A DNA stretch of 64,000 nt, taken from NCBI RefSeq assembly GCF_018069805.1, contig NZ_JAGPYN010000002.1, positions 124,001 through 188,000 on the forward strand. Direction: 5' to 3'. Origin of the DNA: Pseudoalteromonas ostreae (GTDB lineage Bacteria; Pseudomonadota; Gammaproteobacteria; Enterobacterales; Alteromonadaceae). Under the pieces are notes generated by a model, which made no database searches, was not told the origin of the DNA, and saw nothing but the letters and a program-made list of their open reading frames with translations. Shown here one piece after another: positions 27,330-37,061 of the stretch. The translations under genes and the position numbers were made by a program. Each line of letters starts with the position of its first letter. Positions within the stretch are counted from its first letter, which is position 1.

Positions 27330-29453
27330 GTGATAAATAAAAAAACAACTTTAGTAACGGTTTGTGCTCTAACGATCAGCTCACCATTACTTGCCGATGA
27401 TACAATGACTCACGGCATTGCTTATAACGGTTTTACCGGTATTTTTCATACCCCTTCAGCAGCAGTTATGGATAAAGGCATAGTTGATATAGGCTACAGC
27501 AATCAACTAGAAATTAGAGGCAAGTACGTCGATGGCCATAATTTTACTTTTTCAGCAGGGCTATTTGATGGGTTAGAAGTCAATGGTCGAATAACCTCAT
27601 CAAGCATGCATGATAACTTATTTAGTTTTAGTAACAATGACCAACTTCGTGATTTATCATTCAATGCCAAATACCAAATTCCATTCATTCCTAAAGATTG
27701 GGTCAGTATCGCTGTTGGTGCTAAAGATGTTGGAGGGGCTGCTAATAACTATGAAGCGTATTACGCTGTTGCATCTAAGCAGTGGTGGGACTTCCGTTTT
27801 AGTGCCGGTATTGGCGCATCAGACACACTTACCGGACAGTTAGACGGTATTTTTGCAGGTATAGAATACCAACCTTTCACCTGGCTTTCTGTACTCGCTG
27901 AACATGATGCCGAGGCATTTAATGTAGGTGCTCGTGTAACACTTCCTAAAGAATGGTTATACGATTTAGCAACTGTTTCATTTAATAGCCGTTTATATTC
28001 AAATACAAAATTGGCCGATGATAATGTCTATTGGGGTATTAACGTAAGCATGCCGTTCAGTGATGAAGCGCGGACTAATTACACACCAGTTAGGCCTGCG
28101 CCTGTAACTCTAAAATCAGTAGAAAAGCCTACAAAGATAGCTAAAGTTACACAGCAATCAAACATTACTCTACAGCCTGAAAGTAACAAAAAGCTAGAAA
28201 CAAACAGTACGGTTGCGAAGAACACTGAAACCGACTCAAATACTAACCAGCAAATACACGGTTTGAAAAACGCGCTTATAAACGATGGATTTGAAAATAT
28301 CCGCGTAGGTATTTCTCACTCTCAGTTAATTATTGTAGAGTTTGAAAACTCTGTATTTAACCGCAACGAAATTGACGCACTTGGGCTCGTGTTAGGCCGC
28401 ATCACTGAGCACTTTACCAGCAGCGATAATGAATTTGTAGTACGTTTATCAAAACAAGATATTCCACAGTTACAGCTCAAAGGCCGATTAGATAATTATC
28501 GTCGTTTTATCAATGAAAATATTACACCAGATTTAATAGTCAGCACTCAATTTAGTGATAAAGGTGCTGAAGGTGTTAAATGGGCCGGAAATACCCAAAG
28601 CACCAGCCCTTATTTTGTACCTAGACTATCTTTTACACCATCGCTTGCTTCAACTTACGCTACTGAATTTGGTGTATATGACCATTCATTAGCACTACAA
28701 GCAGATTTACATATGCCACTATGGTACGGTGCAGGTATCAACGTTACTGGTCAAGTAAATGTAGCTAACACTGAAAATTTTGAACCAGGAAAGGTCTTTC
28801 AAAACTCTCGTCAAGAGACTGGCATAAAACGAGCTATTGTCTACCAAACTTTTGCACTACCATTTAATATCTATAACCAAACTCAATTTGGTCTTTACCA
28901 AGATTACTTTGATTTTATAGGTATAACTAATGAAACTGTATGGCAAAGTCCAGAGGGTCGTCATAAAGTAAAAGCTAAACTAGGCTACTTTGAATACAAA
29001 GATTACAACACCGACAAGCGTGATTACTCTATTTATTCATACCGTTATTTATGGGCTGAAAAAGATGTCTCATTCCATATAACTGCAGGCCAATTCTGGA
29101 ATGAGGACAGCGGTTATAAACTAGAAACTAAATTCTGGTTTGGCGACGCCAATATTGCAGTTTCATACAGCAATACAACCATAGAAAAAGTGGGTATAGG
29201 ATTTAGTATTCCTCTGACATCACGTAAAGATATGAGTGCAGGAAACTGGCAAGTCAAAGGTGCGAAAAGTTGGAAGCATAGCGTGAGTACACGTATTGGT
29301 AATTCACATAACGCACTAGATTTTGGAAGCGCAACAACCCCAATTTCAAGCATCAATATAGATAAAAACTTCCTAAACCAAGATCGTATGTCGAGCAGTT
29401 ACGTATATGCTCACTTAGCGCGATTAAAAGAAGTGTTTGAAACTTATAAATAA
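27330..29453 (+). CDS. YjbH-family outer-membrane exopolysaccharide protein
   Basis: About 707 residues from a GTG at 27330 that opens a normal signal peptide (INKKTTLVTVCALTISSPLLA); the frame extends to a TTG at 27318 and neither start has a good ribosome binding site. The YjbH signature is clear: GFTGIFHTPSAAVMDKGIVDIGYSNQ, then FEVNGR-type and GVEYQP-type beta strands, a charged linker with a helical insertion (about 255-300), and an amphipathic C-terminal half. YjbH is part of yjbEFGH capsule-type loci in enterobacteria; the other yjb genes are absent here. Confidence 0.85.
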   Translation: MINKKTTLVTVCALTISSPLLADDTMTHGIAYNGFTGIFHTPSAAVMDKGIVDIGYSNQLEIRGKYVDGHNFTFSAGLFDGLEVNGRITSSSMHDNLFSFSNNDQLRDLSFNAKYQIPFIPKDWVSIAVGAKDVGGAANNYEAYYAVASKQWWDFRFSAGIGASDTLTGQLDGIFAGIEYQPFTWLSVLAEHDAEAFNVGARVTLPKEWLYDLATVSFNSRLYSNTKLADDNVYWGINVSMPFSDEARTNYTPVRPAPVTLKSVEKPTKIAKVTQQSNITLQPESNKKLETNSTVAKNTETDSNTNQQIHGLKNALINDGFENIRVGISHSQLIIVEFENSVFNRNEIDALGLVLGRITEHFTSSDNEFVVRLSKQDIPQLQLKGRLDNYRRFINENITPDLIVSTQFSDKGAEGVKWAGNTQSTSPYFVPRLSFTPSLASTYATEFGVYDHSLALQADLHMPLWYGAGINVTGQVNVANTENFEPGKVFQNSRQETGIKRAIVYQTFALPFNIYNQTQFGLYQDYFDFIGITNETVWQSPEGRHKVKAKLGYFEYKDYNTDKRDYSIYSYRYLWAEKDVSFHITAGQFWNEDSGYKLETKFWFGDANIAVSYSNTTIEKVGIGFSIPLTSRKDMSAGNWQVKGAKSWKHSVSTRIGNSHNALDFGSATTPISSINIDKNFLNQDRMSSSYVYAHLARLKEVFETYK

Positions 29454-29481
29454 TATTGGTTTAGACAGCTAATTAATAAAT

Positions 29482-29508
29482 AAAAAAGGCCTTAAACAGG
29501 CCTTTTTT
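29482..29508. terminator. Bidirectional terminator between yjbH and the phosphoribosyltransferase gene
   Basis: AAAAAAGGCC and GGCCTTTTTT arms enclose a short loop, with A and T runs on both sides, between two convergent genes. Confidence 0.9.
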
Positions 29509-29524
29509 ATTTCACCCAATAAAT

Positions 29525-30091
29525 TTATTTTGCTAATAAAATATCGTGTATTTTTACTAAATCTGTTTTACCGGCGATGATCTCATCAGGTGTTAACCCC
29601 GATAGCTCATGTGGGAATACCAGCCATTCTTCTGATTCATGAATGTAGTAATCAGGCTTCATATCAACTTTTGAGTTTTTTGGCTTGTAGTACGGGCAAG
29701 CAACGCGAATATCTTGCGGTAAGTTTAAACGCATCAATTCCGAAAGCTTTTCTTTCAGTGCAAAAATACTACGCCCTGAATCAAATACATCATCAACAAT
29801 CAATAGTGAATCACCCGCATTGGCATTCTCGATAATATAATGTAAACCATGTACTTTTATTTCTTTAGACTGTTTATTGATGCCGTAATATGAAGATGTA
29901 CGTACTGCAATATGATCTGTTTCTATGCCTTTATAATCATAGTACTCTTGCACTGCAATCCCAATTGGAGCCCCACCACGCCAAATACCGATTATAAAAT
30001 CAGGACGGAAACCATCTTGGTAAACTTGTGCCGCAACGCGAAATGAATCTTCGAGCAATTGCTGAGCCGTGATGTAAGTCTTATCAGACAT
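29525..30091 (-). CDS. Purine phosphoribosyltransferase (hypoxanthine/xanthine type)
   Basis: A 188-residue type I phosphoribosyltransferase. The PRPP-binding loop is LLIVDDVFDSGRS near residue 95, preceded by the GIWRGGAPIG loop near 35 and followed by a C-terminal hood (EWLVFPHELSGLTPDEI). These place it with hypoxanthine/xanthine salvage enzymes that make IMP, XMP or GMP from the free base and PRPP. Which base is preferred cannot be read from the sequence. A single-gene unit, converging on yjbH. Confidence 0.85.
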   Translation of the reverse strand: MSDKTYITAQQLLEDSFRVAAQVYQDGFRPDFIIGIWRGGAPIGIAVQEYYDYKGIETDHIAVRTSSYYGINKQSKEIKVHGLHYIIENANAGDSLLIVDDVFDSGRSIFALKEKLSELMRLNLPQDIRVACPYYKPKNSKVDMKPDYYIHESEEWLVFPHELSGLTPDEIIAGKTDLVKIHDILLAK

Positions 30092-30226
30092 AATAGAAAC
30101 CCCAGTGTAAGTAGATCATTCAAGTGTAGTTTACAGCAAACTTGAACGACAAAAGTGGGGCATGATTTTACAGCAAATAAATAAAAAAAGCTTGTTTGAG
30201 TTTGTAATTACTATTTTTCAAGTAAT

Positions 30227-30253
30227 AAAAAAGCGCCAATGTCGGCGCTTTTT
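30227..30253. terminator. Terminator after pepB
   Basis: AAAAAAGCGCC and GGCGCTTTTT pair across a six-base loop just beyond the pepB stop on the minus strand. The T tract is good in both directions. Confidence 0.9.
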
Positions 30254-30265
30254 AGCATAGAACGT

Positions 30266-31561
30266 TTATGCTTTTTCTAACAAAGTACGTGCTACGGTAC
30301 GCATACCTACGGTTGTTGCGCCTGCCGCCCATTGACTGGTGCTGCCCATATTAAACGCTGCAGCTAAATCCATATGCACCCAGCCTTTGCCGTCGTTTGG
30401 TACAAAACGTGACAAAAAACCAGCGGCATTTGATGCACCACCATAACCACCACCTTTTTGAGCACGGCTATTAGCTGTATCAGCATATGGTGAAGGACAG
30501 TTTTGTTGATGCCACTTTTCAAGTGGTAGTGGCCACGCACCTTCCATTTCTTGTCCAGCAAAGCCTTCAACTTCACGTACAAACTCTTTATCAAGTCCAA
30601 ATAAGGCATTGTACTCTTGACCAACAGCAACTAGCGCAGCGCCTGTTAGTGTTGCTGCATCAATAATTAACGGAGCGCCGGTTTCAGCTGCAGCCATCAG
30701 GCCATCGGCAAGGACTAAACGACCTTCTGCGTCGGTATTTACAATCTCAACGGTCGTGCCATTCTTATAGGTAAGAATATCACCCAGTTTGTAAGCATGG
30801 CCTGAAATAAGGTTCTCAGCGCAACATAAAAACAGTTTTATACGTTTGTTGATACCACGACTAATAGCCAACGCTAACCCAGCAGTAACAGTGGCAGCCC
30901 CCCCCATGTCGCATTTCATGCCAAGCATGCCTTCACTAGCTTTAATTGAATAACCGCCAGAGTCAAAAGTAATCCCCTTACCAACAAGTGCCGCATCCAC
31001 AGGCGTATTTTCATTGCCAGTTGGGTTGTAATCAAGTGCAAGTAATACAGGCGGGCGCTCACTACCACGACCAACAGCATGGATACCAATCCACTGCTGC
31101 TCAAGTAGCGCATCACCTTTGATTATTTGGTAGCTCACGTGTTCAGGAGCTAGCGATTGAATAAATTCCGCAGCTTTACCAGCTAAACTTTCAGGGAAAA
31201 TATCATCCGCCGTACCATTGATCATTTCACGCGCCCAAGTAGCCGAGCGTAGTAATGAAGCTAATTCTTGGCTATCTGTTTTAGCATTTTCGGCAAATGC
31301 AACACCATGTAATGACTTAGGAGATACAAAGCCTTGATAAAAAGCCCACTGTGTTTCTGTACACCAGCAATCACCAGCTAGCACGACATTTTTAACGCCT
31401 TGATTGGCAATACTGCGCGCGGCTTTTTGTACATTTACTAATGTTTCTTGTTCAGATAAATGAACCGTTGCACCGTGCTCATTAAAAGATAACGTAGCGG
31501 TTTCGCCCCAATGCGATGCAGCACCCTGCTCGCTTAATTGAACAACAAATTTTTCAGACAT
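30266..31561 (-). CDS. pepB: Aminopeptidase PepB
   Basis: A 431-residue M17 leucyl-aminopeptidase-type enzyme, close to E. coli PepB in length. The two-metal site is seen in VGKGITFDSGGYSIK and NTDAEGRLVLADG; the catalytic Lys and Arg lie in these motifs. Other signatures: MKCDMGGAATVTAG and WPLPLEKWHQQNCPSPYADTANS. PepB cleaves acidic and other N-terminal residues from peptides and is a cytoplasmic hexamer in the family. Single-gene unit divergent from sfsA. Confidence 0.93.
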   Translation of the reverse strand: MSEKFVVQLSEQGAASHWGETATLSFNEHGATVHLSEQETLVNVQKAARSIANQGVKNVVLAGDCWCTETQWAFYQGFVSPKSLHGVAFAENAKTDSQELASLLRSATWAREMINGTADDIFPESLAGKAAEFIQSLAPEHVSYQIIKGDALLEQQWIGIHAVGRGSERPPVLLALDYNPTGNENTPVDAALVGKGITFDSGGYSIKASEGMLGMKCDMGGAATVTAGLALAISRGINKRIKLFLCCAENLISGHAYKLGDILTYKNGTTVEIVNTDAEGRLVLADGLMAAAETGAPLIIDAATLTGAALVAVGQEYNALFGLDKEFVREVEGFAGQEMEGAWPLPLEKWHQQNCPSPYADTANSRAQKGGGYGGASNAAGFLSRFVPNDGKGWVHMDLAAAFNMGSTSQWAAGATTVGMRTVARTLLEKA

Positions 31562-31651
31562 GTTAGAATACTCTTTGCGCTAAAATTGTGATAATGAGTT
31601 TACTATAGCCACAACAACTTCCCAACTGCATGAGACCAAATAACTAAAATA

Positions 31652-32368
31652 ATGAAATATACAACACCACTCCAACACGCTACTTTAATCAAACGCTACA
31701 AACGTTTTTTAGCCGATTTACGCCTTAGCGATGGCTCAGAGTTTACTGCCCATTGTGCCAACACAGGTAAAATGACAGGCTGCGCGGAGCCTGACTTTTC
31801 AGCCTTTTATTCCACCAGTAGCAATCAAAAAAGAAAATATCCTCATTCATTAGAATTGACGCAAAACCAGTTTGGCCATCTGATCTGTGTAAATACGGCA
31901 ATCGCGAATAAAATAGTTGCAGAAGCACTTCACGCAGCGCTAATCAGCGAGCTTAACGGCTACACTAAAATACAGCCAGAGGTTAAATATGGTGATGAAA
32001 ATAGCCGTATCGATTTTTTACTTACAGCTCCTCAACACCCAGACTGCTATGTAGAAGTAAAATCGGTTACTTTACTCAGTCAAAATGCCCCGCAAAGCGG
32101 CCAAGGGTACTTCCCTGATGCTGAAACTCTTCGCGGTCAAAAACATATTCGTGAATTAATTGAAATGGTTGCACAAGGCCATCGTGCAGTGCTGCTATTT
32201 GCAGTATTGCACCAAGGGATTACGCAAGTTAGTGCGGCGCGCCACGTTGACGAAAAGTACGCTCAACTAGTTGATTTAGCAATTACTAAAGGTGTAGAAG
32301 TCCTTGCTTATAAAGCCGATATTTCGAGCACTGAAATTACACTAACAGAAAAGCTTACTTTTAATTAA
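31652..32368 (+). CDS. sfsA: DNA/RNA nuclease SfsA (sugar fermentation stimulation protein)
   Basis: A 238-residue protein with the SfsA layout: an N-terminal OB-like part ([33 protein letters not shown]) and a C-terminal nuclease-like core with VEVKSVTLL and [19 protein letters not shown]. Historically linked to maltose metabolism in E. coli; later work suggests nuclease activity. It sits upstream of dksA, as in many gammaproteobacteria, with a 226-base gap that shows no further feature beyond the dksA leader. Confidence 0.94.
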   Translation: MKYTTPLQHATLIKRYKRFLADLRLSDGSEFTAHCANTGKMTGCAEPDFSAFYSTSSNQKRKYPHSLELTQNQFGHLICVNTAIANKIVAEALHAALISELNGYTKIQPEVKYGDENSRIDFLLTAPQHPDCYVEVKSVTLLSQNAPQSGQGYFPDAETLRGQKHIRELIEMVAQGHRAVLLFAVLHQGITQVSAARHVDEKYAQLVDLAITKGVEVLAYKADISSTEITLTEKLTFN

Positions 32369-32594
32369 AAGCGACTTGTTTTTAAGGTTTTCGCCCATAT
32401 AACAAGGCAAGTTTTTGAGCACTTATTTTAACAATAATCGGTGTATAAACCACTTATCGTACCTTTTTTAATTTTATTGATGCGGTTTAAGTAAGACTAA
32501 TTAATGAAAAATAAATTTGCCTAGGCCATAGGATTCTGTTATTTATAGCCGCCGGCTTATGCTGGGCATTATATTAAGGATTTAGGAGAAAGTT

Positions 32595-33038
32595 ATGCCA
32601 GACCAAAAAAAATTAGGGTTATTGGCTCAGGCCGGTTTAGAACCGTACCAGGAAAAGCCGGGCGAAGAGTATATGAATGATGCACAGCGCACTCATTTCA
32701 AAACTATTTTGGAAGCATGGCGCAACGATTTACGCAATGAAGTTGACCGCACTAAATCGCATATGCAAGACGAAGCAGCTAACTTCCCTGATCCAGTTGA
32801 CCGCGCAGCACAAGAAGAAGAGTTCTCTTTAGAACTTCGTACTCGTGACCGCGAACGCAAGCTGATCAAAAAAATTGAAAAGACGATCCAATTAATCAAA
32901 GAAGATGATTTTGGTTTTTGTGATTCGTGCGGGATTGAAATTGGTATCCGTCGTTTAGAAGCACGTCCTACAGCAGACTTATGCGTAGACTGTAAAACGC
33001 TTGCGGAAATCAAAGAAAAACAATCTGGACGTGGTTAA
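32595..33038 (+). CDS. dksA: RNA polymerase-binding transcription factor DksA
   Basis: A 147-residue protein with the DksA coiled coil, the tip acidic pair in [11 protein letters not shown] (about 70-80), and a four-cysteine zinc finger (CDSCGIEIG and CVDCKTLAE). It enters the RNA polymerase secondary channel and, with ppGpp, shifts transcription during starvation. A strong TAGGAGAAAG ribosome binding site precedes the ATG. It is followed after 17 bases by gluQRS, the conserved gene pair. Confidence 0.96.
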   Translation: MPDQKKLGLLAQAGLEPYQEKPGEEYMNDAQRTHFKTILEAWRNDLRNEVDRTKSHMQDEAANFPDPVDRAAQEEEFSLELRTRDRERKLIKKIEKTIQLIKEDDFGFCDSCGIEIGIRRLEARPTADLCVDCKTLAEIKEKQSGRG

Positions 33039-33055
33039 TACTAGTAATTAATCAA

Positions 33056-34000
33056 ATGTCTACCACAGCCGTAACTGCGCCTATGCGCAACTATCGCGGT
33101 CGCTTTGCACCGTCACCTTCTGGACCACTTCATTTTGGTTCGCTGGTGGCGGCTGTGGGCAGCTACCTTGATGCGAAAAGCAACCAAGGTACTTGGTTAG
33201 TTCGTATTGAAGATATCGACACCACACGTGTTGTAGACGGCGCCGCTAAAGATATTCTCAATACCTTAGAAGCCTATGGTTTGTACTGGGATGAAGAGGT
33301 GGTCTATCAAACTAAGCGCCATGACCTGTATACGCATACCATTAATAATCTAAATAACCAGCAACTTATTTATGCTTGCCACTGCTCGCGCAAAGAAATT
33401 AAAGCGCTTGGCGGTATTTACCAAGGCCGTTGCCGTCATTTAAAGCATAGTCAGAGCAGCAGCGCTCTGCGATTAATTCAGCAACATGCTACATGCCAAT
33501 ACCATGATCTCATTCAAGGTGAGGTGAATGTAGCCCATGCTCTCGCCCATGAAGATTACTTCATAAAGCGCAGTGATGGACTATTTGCTTATCAACTAGT
33601 GGTGGTCGCAGACGATATTGCCCAAGGTATCACTCATGTCGTACGCGGCGCAGACTTGCTTGAACCAACCGCACGCCAATTGAGCTTATTTAAACAATTG
33701 GTTAGCACTGCCCCCCATTACGCACATTTACCATTAGCAGTCGCTAAACCTGGGCTTAAATTATCAAAACAAAACTATGCCCCAGCTATTAGCAAAAGTA
33801 ACCCCAAACCGGCTTTGCTGAATGCATTCGAATTTTTAGGGTTGGCGCCCAAAGATGAATTACTTGAACTAAATATCGAGCAAATGCTAGCTTGGGCTGT
33901 CGATAATTACAGCTTGCAAAACGTCCCTAAAGTGACACAAATTCAAATTTCGCAAAACCCACACAGCCATACAACCGCCTTTACGCATTTAAACAAATAA
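33056..34000 (+). CDS. gluQRS: Glutamyl-Q tRNA(Asp) synthetase
   Basis: A 314-residue paralogue of the GltX catalytic core, without the anticodon-binding half. The signature FAPSPSGPLHFGSL near residue 18, the zinc site CHCSRKEI...CRH (about 101-123) and the KLSKQN loop near 235 are present. It attaches glutamate to queuosine at position 34 of tRNA-Asp. The dksA stop is 17 bases upstream, so it is in the dksA operon. The start could also be the in-frame ATG nine codons later (MRNYRGRF). Confidence 0.95.
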   Translation: MSTTAVTAPMRNYRGRFAPSPSGPLHFGSLVAAVGSYLDAKSNQGTWLVRIEDIDTTRVVDGAAKDILNTLEAYGLYWDEEVVYQTKRHDLYTHTINNLNNQQLIYACHCSRKEIKALGGIYQGRCRHLKHSQSSSALRLIQQHATCQYHDLIQGEVNVAHALAHEDYFIKRSDGLFAYQLVVVADDIAQGITHVVRGADLLEPTARQLSLFKQLVSTAPHYAHLPLAVAKPGLKLSKQNYAPAISKSNPKPALLNAFEFLGLAPKDELLELNIEQMLAWAVDNYSLQNVPKVTQIQISQNPHSHTTAFTHLNK

Positions 34001-34355
34001 AAATTCACTAAAAAAGGCTAATTTTAAGGCCTTCAACTTAATTTTTAAGCTGTGCTGGTATATGATAGCCCACCTTAAATGTGCAATTCATTTAATTAAT
34101 AGCAATTGCGTTAAGGTTGTACACGATTCAACAGTCAAGTAGCTCAATAACAGGATAATAATTTCCAGCGTCGTTATGCGAGAAAGTTTTAACCCTAGCA
34201 ATGACTGTTTAACTGGCTAAAATGAACAAGGCTCTAATACCATAGCTATTACCAAGTAAACGCAACACCTGTGCAGTTAATAGCAAAGTGAGGCTATACT
34301 TGGTTTAATTTTTGATGGCGTCCATCAAATAACCGAATTCTGTAGGAGACAGATT
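34001..34355. promoter_or_regulatory. 355-bp leader region of pcnB
   Basis: No gene is visible. It includes a compact hairpin GATGG-cgt-CCATC at 34314-34326, a CCAAGTA/TACTTGG dyad further upstream, and the pcnB ribosome binding site AGGAG at 34344-34348. No clear terminator follows gluQRS, so read-through from dksA-gluQRS is possible. Confidence 0.4.
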
Positions 34356-34358
34356 ATT
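34344..34358 (+). promoter_or_regulatory. Ribosome binding site and AUU start codon of pcnB
   Basis: AGGAG at 34344-34348 is seven bases before ATT at 34356. Translation from this ATT gives IISKLFQFCRQ, which keeps the same distance to the Phe-Cys-Arg motif as the AUU-initiated E. coli protein. The first in-frame ATG, at 34392, has no ribosome binding site. Confidence 0.75.
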
Positions 34359-35747
34359 ATTTCCAAGCTTTTTCAATTTTGTCGGCAAATTATGGGCCCA
34401 ACCGCCTCAGTAACAGCCGAACATACCCAAGTCTCTGCGCAGCCTTTAATAGTTGGACGCAATGAGCATGGTATTTCTCGCAAACAATTTAGCCCAAATG
34501 CAATCAAGGTATTATATCGCCTGAAAGACGGAGGCTTTGATGCCTACCTTGTTGGTGGTTGCATTCGTGATATTTTGTTAGGCCAACAACCAAAAGATTT
34601 TGATGTGGTCACCAATGCCACTCCAGATCAGGTTAAAAAGCTATTTCGCAATTGCCGTTTAATTGGCCGTCGCTTTCGTTTAGCACACATTGTTTTTGGC
34701 CGTGAAATAATCGAGGTTGCCACCATGCGTGGTCATCACGAAGCGCCTGAAGATAAAAACCAAATTAGCCAATCAAGTGACCAAGGGCAACTGCTGCGCG
34801 ATAACGTTTTTGGTAGTATTGAAGAAGATGCTGAGCGCCGCGATTTTTCAATCAATGCGTTATATTATTCAATAAATGATTTTTCAATCCATGATTATGC
34901 TAATGGCTTAGCAGCTATTAACGCTCGACAAATCGAGATGATTGGTGATCCAGCAACCCGTTACCGCGAAGATCCTGTACGTATGCTGCGCGCAGTTCGC
35001 TTTGCAACCAAACTCGATATGTCAATTGCACCGGCAACCGAGCAGCCATTAAATGAATTAGCAAGCCTGTTAGATAATATCCCTGCAGCGCGGTTATTTG
35101 AAGAAACACTGAAACTGTTTTTAAATGGCAAGGCCGAAGCAAACTTTTTAATGCTTCGTAAATATGGCCTTTTCAAATCATTATTTCCAGCCCTTGATAA
35201 TATTTTAGATAATAATCCTGATGGCTTAGAATTCGCTTTAATTCAACAGATGTTCCGTAATACAGATGAACGTATTAATGCCGATAAAAAAGTAACACCA
35301 GCATTTATTTTTGCTGCATTATTATGGTTCCCATTATTGCAAATCACTAAAGCACTGCAAGAACAAGAGCAACTATCTGAATACGATGCTTTCGCTCAAG
35401 GTATGAATAAAGTGCTCAGCGATAATGCCCAGCATATTGCCGTACCAAAGCGTTTTACCCTTGGCGCTCGTGATATCTGGCATATTCAGCACCGCTTAGA
35501 TAAACGCTCAGGACAACGTGCATATCGCCTTACACAGCAACCACGGTTTAAAGCTGCGTATGACTTTTTACTCTTGCGCGTACAGGCAGGTGAAAAACAG
35601 CATCAGCAATTAGTTAACTGGTGGACTGACTATTTAAAACAAGACATCAATGGTCAAAAAGAGTTGGTTAAAGCGTTAGGTACGCAAGGCGCAACAAAAG
35701 GCCGTCGCCGTACTCGCCGACGTACCCCAAAGACAACAAAGGAGTAA
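34356..35747 (+). CDS. pcnB: Poly(A) polymerase I PcnB
   Basis: A 463-residue class II nucleotidyltransferase that adds poly(A) tails to RNA and speeds decay. The palm motif LVGGCIRDILLG near 58 and the catalytic DFDVVTNATP near 75 are present; RRDFSINALYY, RYREDPVRMLRAVRFA and a basic Arg/Lys tail (RRRTRRRTPKTTKE) follow. I place the start at an ATT, as in E. coli, where AUU limits expression; the frame-based ATG at 34392 would lose 12 residues. folK follows after three bases, as in E. coli. Confidence 0.94.
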   Translation: MISKLFQFCRQIMGPTASVTAEHTQVSAQPLIVGRNEHGISRKQFSPNAIKVLYRLKDGGFDAYLVGGCIRDILLGQQPKDFDVVTNATPDQVKKLFRNCRLIGRRFRLAHIVFGREIIEVATMRGHHEAPEDKNQISQSSDQGQLLRDNVFGSIEEDAERRDFSINALYYSINDFSIHDYANGLAAINARQIEMIGDPATRYREDPVRMLRAVRFATKLDMSIAPATEQPLNELASLLDNIPAARLFEETLKLFLNGKAEANFLMLRKYGLFKSLFPALDNILDNNPDGLEFALIQQMFRNTDERINADKKVTPAFIFAALLWFPLLQITKALQEQEQLSEYDAFAQGMNKVLSDNAQHIAVPKRFTLGARDIWHIQHRLDKRSGQRAYRLTQQPRFKAAYDFLLLRVQAGEKQHQQLVNWWTDYLKQDINGQKELVKALGTQGATKGRRRTRRRTPKTTKE

Positions 35748-35749
35748 TT

Positions 35750-36235
35750 ATGGAAACTGTCTACCTTGGTTTAGGGGCTAATTTAAACGCTCCACGTACA
35801 CAACTAGATAACGCTGTAGCTGCATTGCGCGCATTAGCTGATTGCGAGTTTATAGGTGTATCGCATTATTACGCGAGCAAACCAATGGGCCCGCAAGATC
35901 AACCTGACTACGTTAACGCTGTCGCGGCGCTAAAAACCACGCTATCACCTGAGCAATTGCTTGATTTAACACAACAAATAGAACTTCAGCACGGCCGAGT
36001 ACGAAAAGCACAGCGCTGGGGGCCGCGCACCTTAGATATTGATATTTTATTATTTGGTGATCAAGTCATTAATAGCGAGCGTTTAATTGTACCACATTAT
36101 GGTCTAACTGAACGCGAGTTTGTGGTTTATCCGCTACTTGAAATAGCCCCAAAGATTACGCTGCCAAATGGTACATTACTTCACAGTATTACCACCAATT
36201 TGCCACTAAACGAATTACAACAATTATCTCTGTAA
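35750..36235 (+). CDS. folK: 2-amino-4-hydroxy-6-hydroxymethyldihydropteridine pyrophosphokinase
   Basis: A 161-residue HPPK that transfers pyrophosphate from ATP to hydroxymethyl-dihydropterin in folate synthesis. Key motifs: LGLGANLNAPRTQL at the N-terminus, SKPMGPQDQPDYVNAVA, and RWGPRTLDIDILLFG holding the paired Asp metal ligands near residues 96 and 98. The ribosome binding site AAGGAG overlaps the end of pcnB. The next genes panB and panC form the usual vitamin-precursor cluster. Confidence 0.96.
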   Translation: METVYLGLGANLNAPRTQLDNAVAALRALADCEFIGVSHYYASKPMGPQDQPDYVNAVAALKTTLSPEQLLDLTQQIELQHGRVRKAQRWGPRTLDIDILLFGDQVINSERLIVPHYGLTEREFVVYPLLEIAPKITLPNGTLLHSITTNLPLNELQQLSL

Positions 36236-36266
36236 TTAATTTCAGGCCGTTGCCTACGAGGATACT

Positions 36267-37061
36267 ATGTCTAAAATAACCGTTTCTACGCTCAATAAAA
36301 TGAAAGCAGACCAACAAAAAATTACGGCATTAACAGCCTACGATGCCAGCTTTGCAAAGTTATTTCACGATAACGGCGTAGACGTTATTTTAGTCGGTGA
36401 TTCGTTAGGTATGGTGTTACATGGTAGCGATGATACGCTGGCTGTCACCAATCAAGATGTTGCATACCATACTCGCTGCGTACGCGCTGGTAGCCGTGAT
36501 TTATTCGTCATTGCAGATATGCCATTTATGACCTATTCAAACCCAGCCGAAAGCTGTAAAAATGCAGCAGAGTTAATGCGAGCTGGTGCTAACATGGTCA
36601 AAATTGAAGGGGGAGAATGGTTGTACGACTCGGTTGTTGCGTTGACTCAACAAGGTATACCTGTATGTGGACATTTAGGCTTAACACCGCAATCAGTACA
36701 TGTGTTTGGTGGTTTTAAAATCCAAGGCCGTGGAGAACAACAAGCACAAAAAATGATTTGCGACGCCAAAGCGCTTGCAGCAGCGGGCGCACAGATGCTG
36801 GTTCTTGAATGTATTCCATCTGAGCTTGCCAAGTTAATTACTGACGCGGTTAATATTCCTACCATTGGGATTGGTGCAGGTAATCAAACTGATGGCCAAA
36901 TTCTAGTGATGCATGACTTAGTTGGCATTTCAGCCGGTTACATCCCTAAATTTTCTAAAAACTTTTTACTCGAAGCTGGCAATATGCCGGATGCGGTTAA
37001 AAAATATTGTAGCGACGTTCAAAGTGGTGCTTTTCCAAGCACGGAACATGAGTTTAAATAA
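36267..37061 (+). CDS. panB: 3-methyl-2-oxobutanoate hydroxymethyltransferase
   Basis: A 264-residue TIM-barrel enzyme that makes ketopantoate from ketoisovalerate, the first committed step to pantothenate. Signatures are [28 protein letters not shown] near 23, MVKIEGG near 113, [10 protein letters not shown] near 135 and [10 protein letters not shown] with the catalytic Glu. An AGG precedes the ATG. The stop shares one base with the panC start, so the pair is coupled. Confidence 0.96.
   Translation: MSKITVSTLNKMKADQQKITALTAYDASFAKLFHDNGVDVILVGDSLGMVLHGSDDTLAVTNQDVAYHTRCVRAGSRDLFVIADMPFMTYSNPAESCKNAAELMRAGANMVKIEGGEWLYDSVVALTQQGIPVCGHLGLTPQSVHVFGGFKIQGRGEQQAQKMICDAKALAAAGAQMLVLECIPSELAKLITDAVNIPTIGIGAGNQTDGQILVMHDLVGISAGYIPKFSKNFLLEAGNMPDAVKKYCSDVQSGAFPSTEHEFK

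Noticed and set aside
34392..34394. ATG as the pcnB start
   Set aside because: No ribosome binding site precedes it, and the conserved N-terminal Phe-Cys-Arg segment lies before it.
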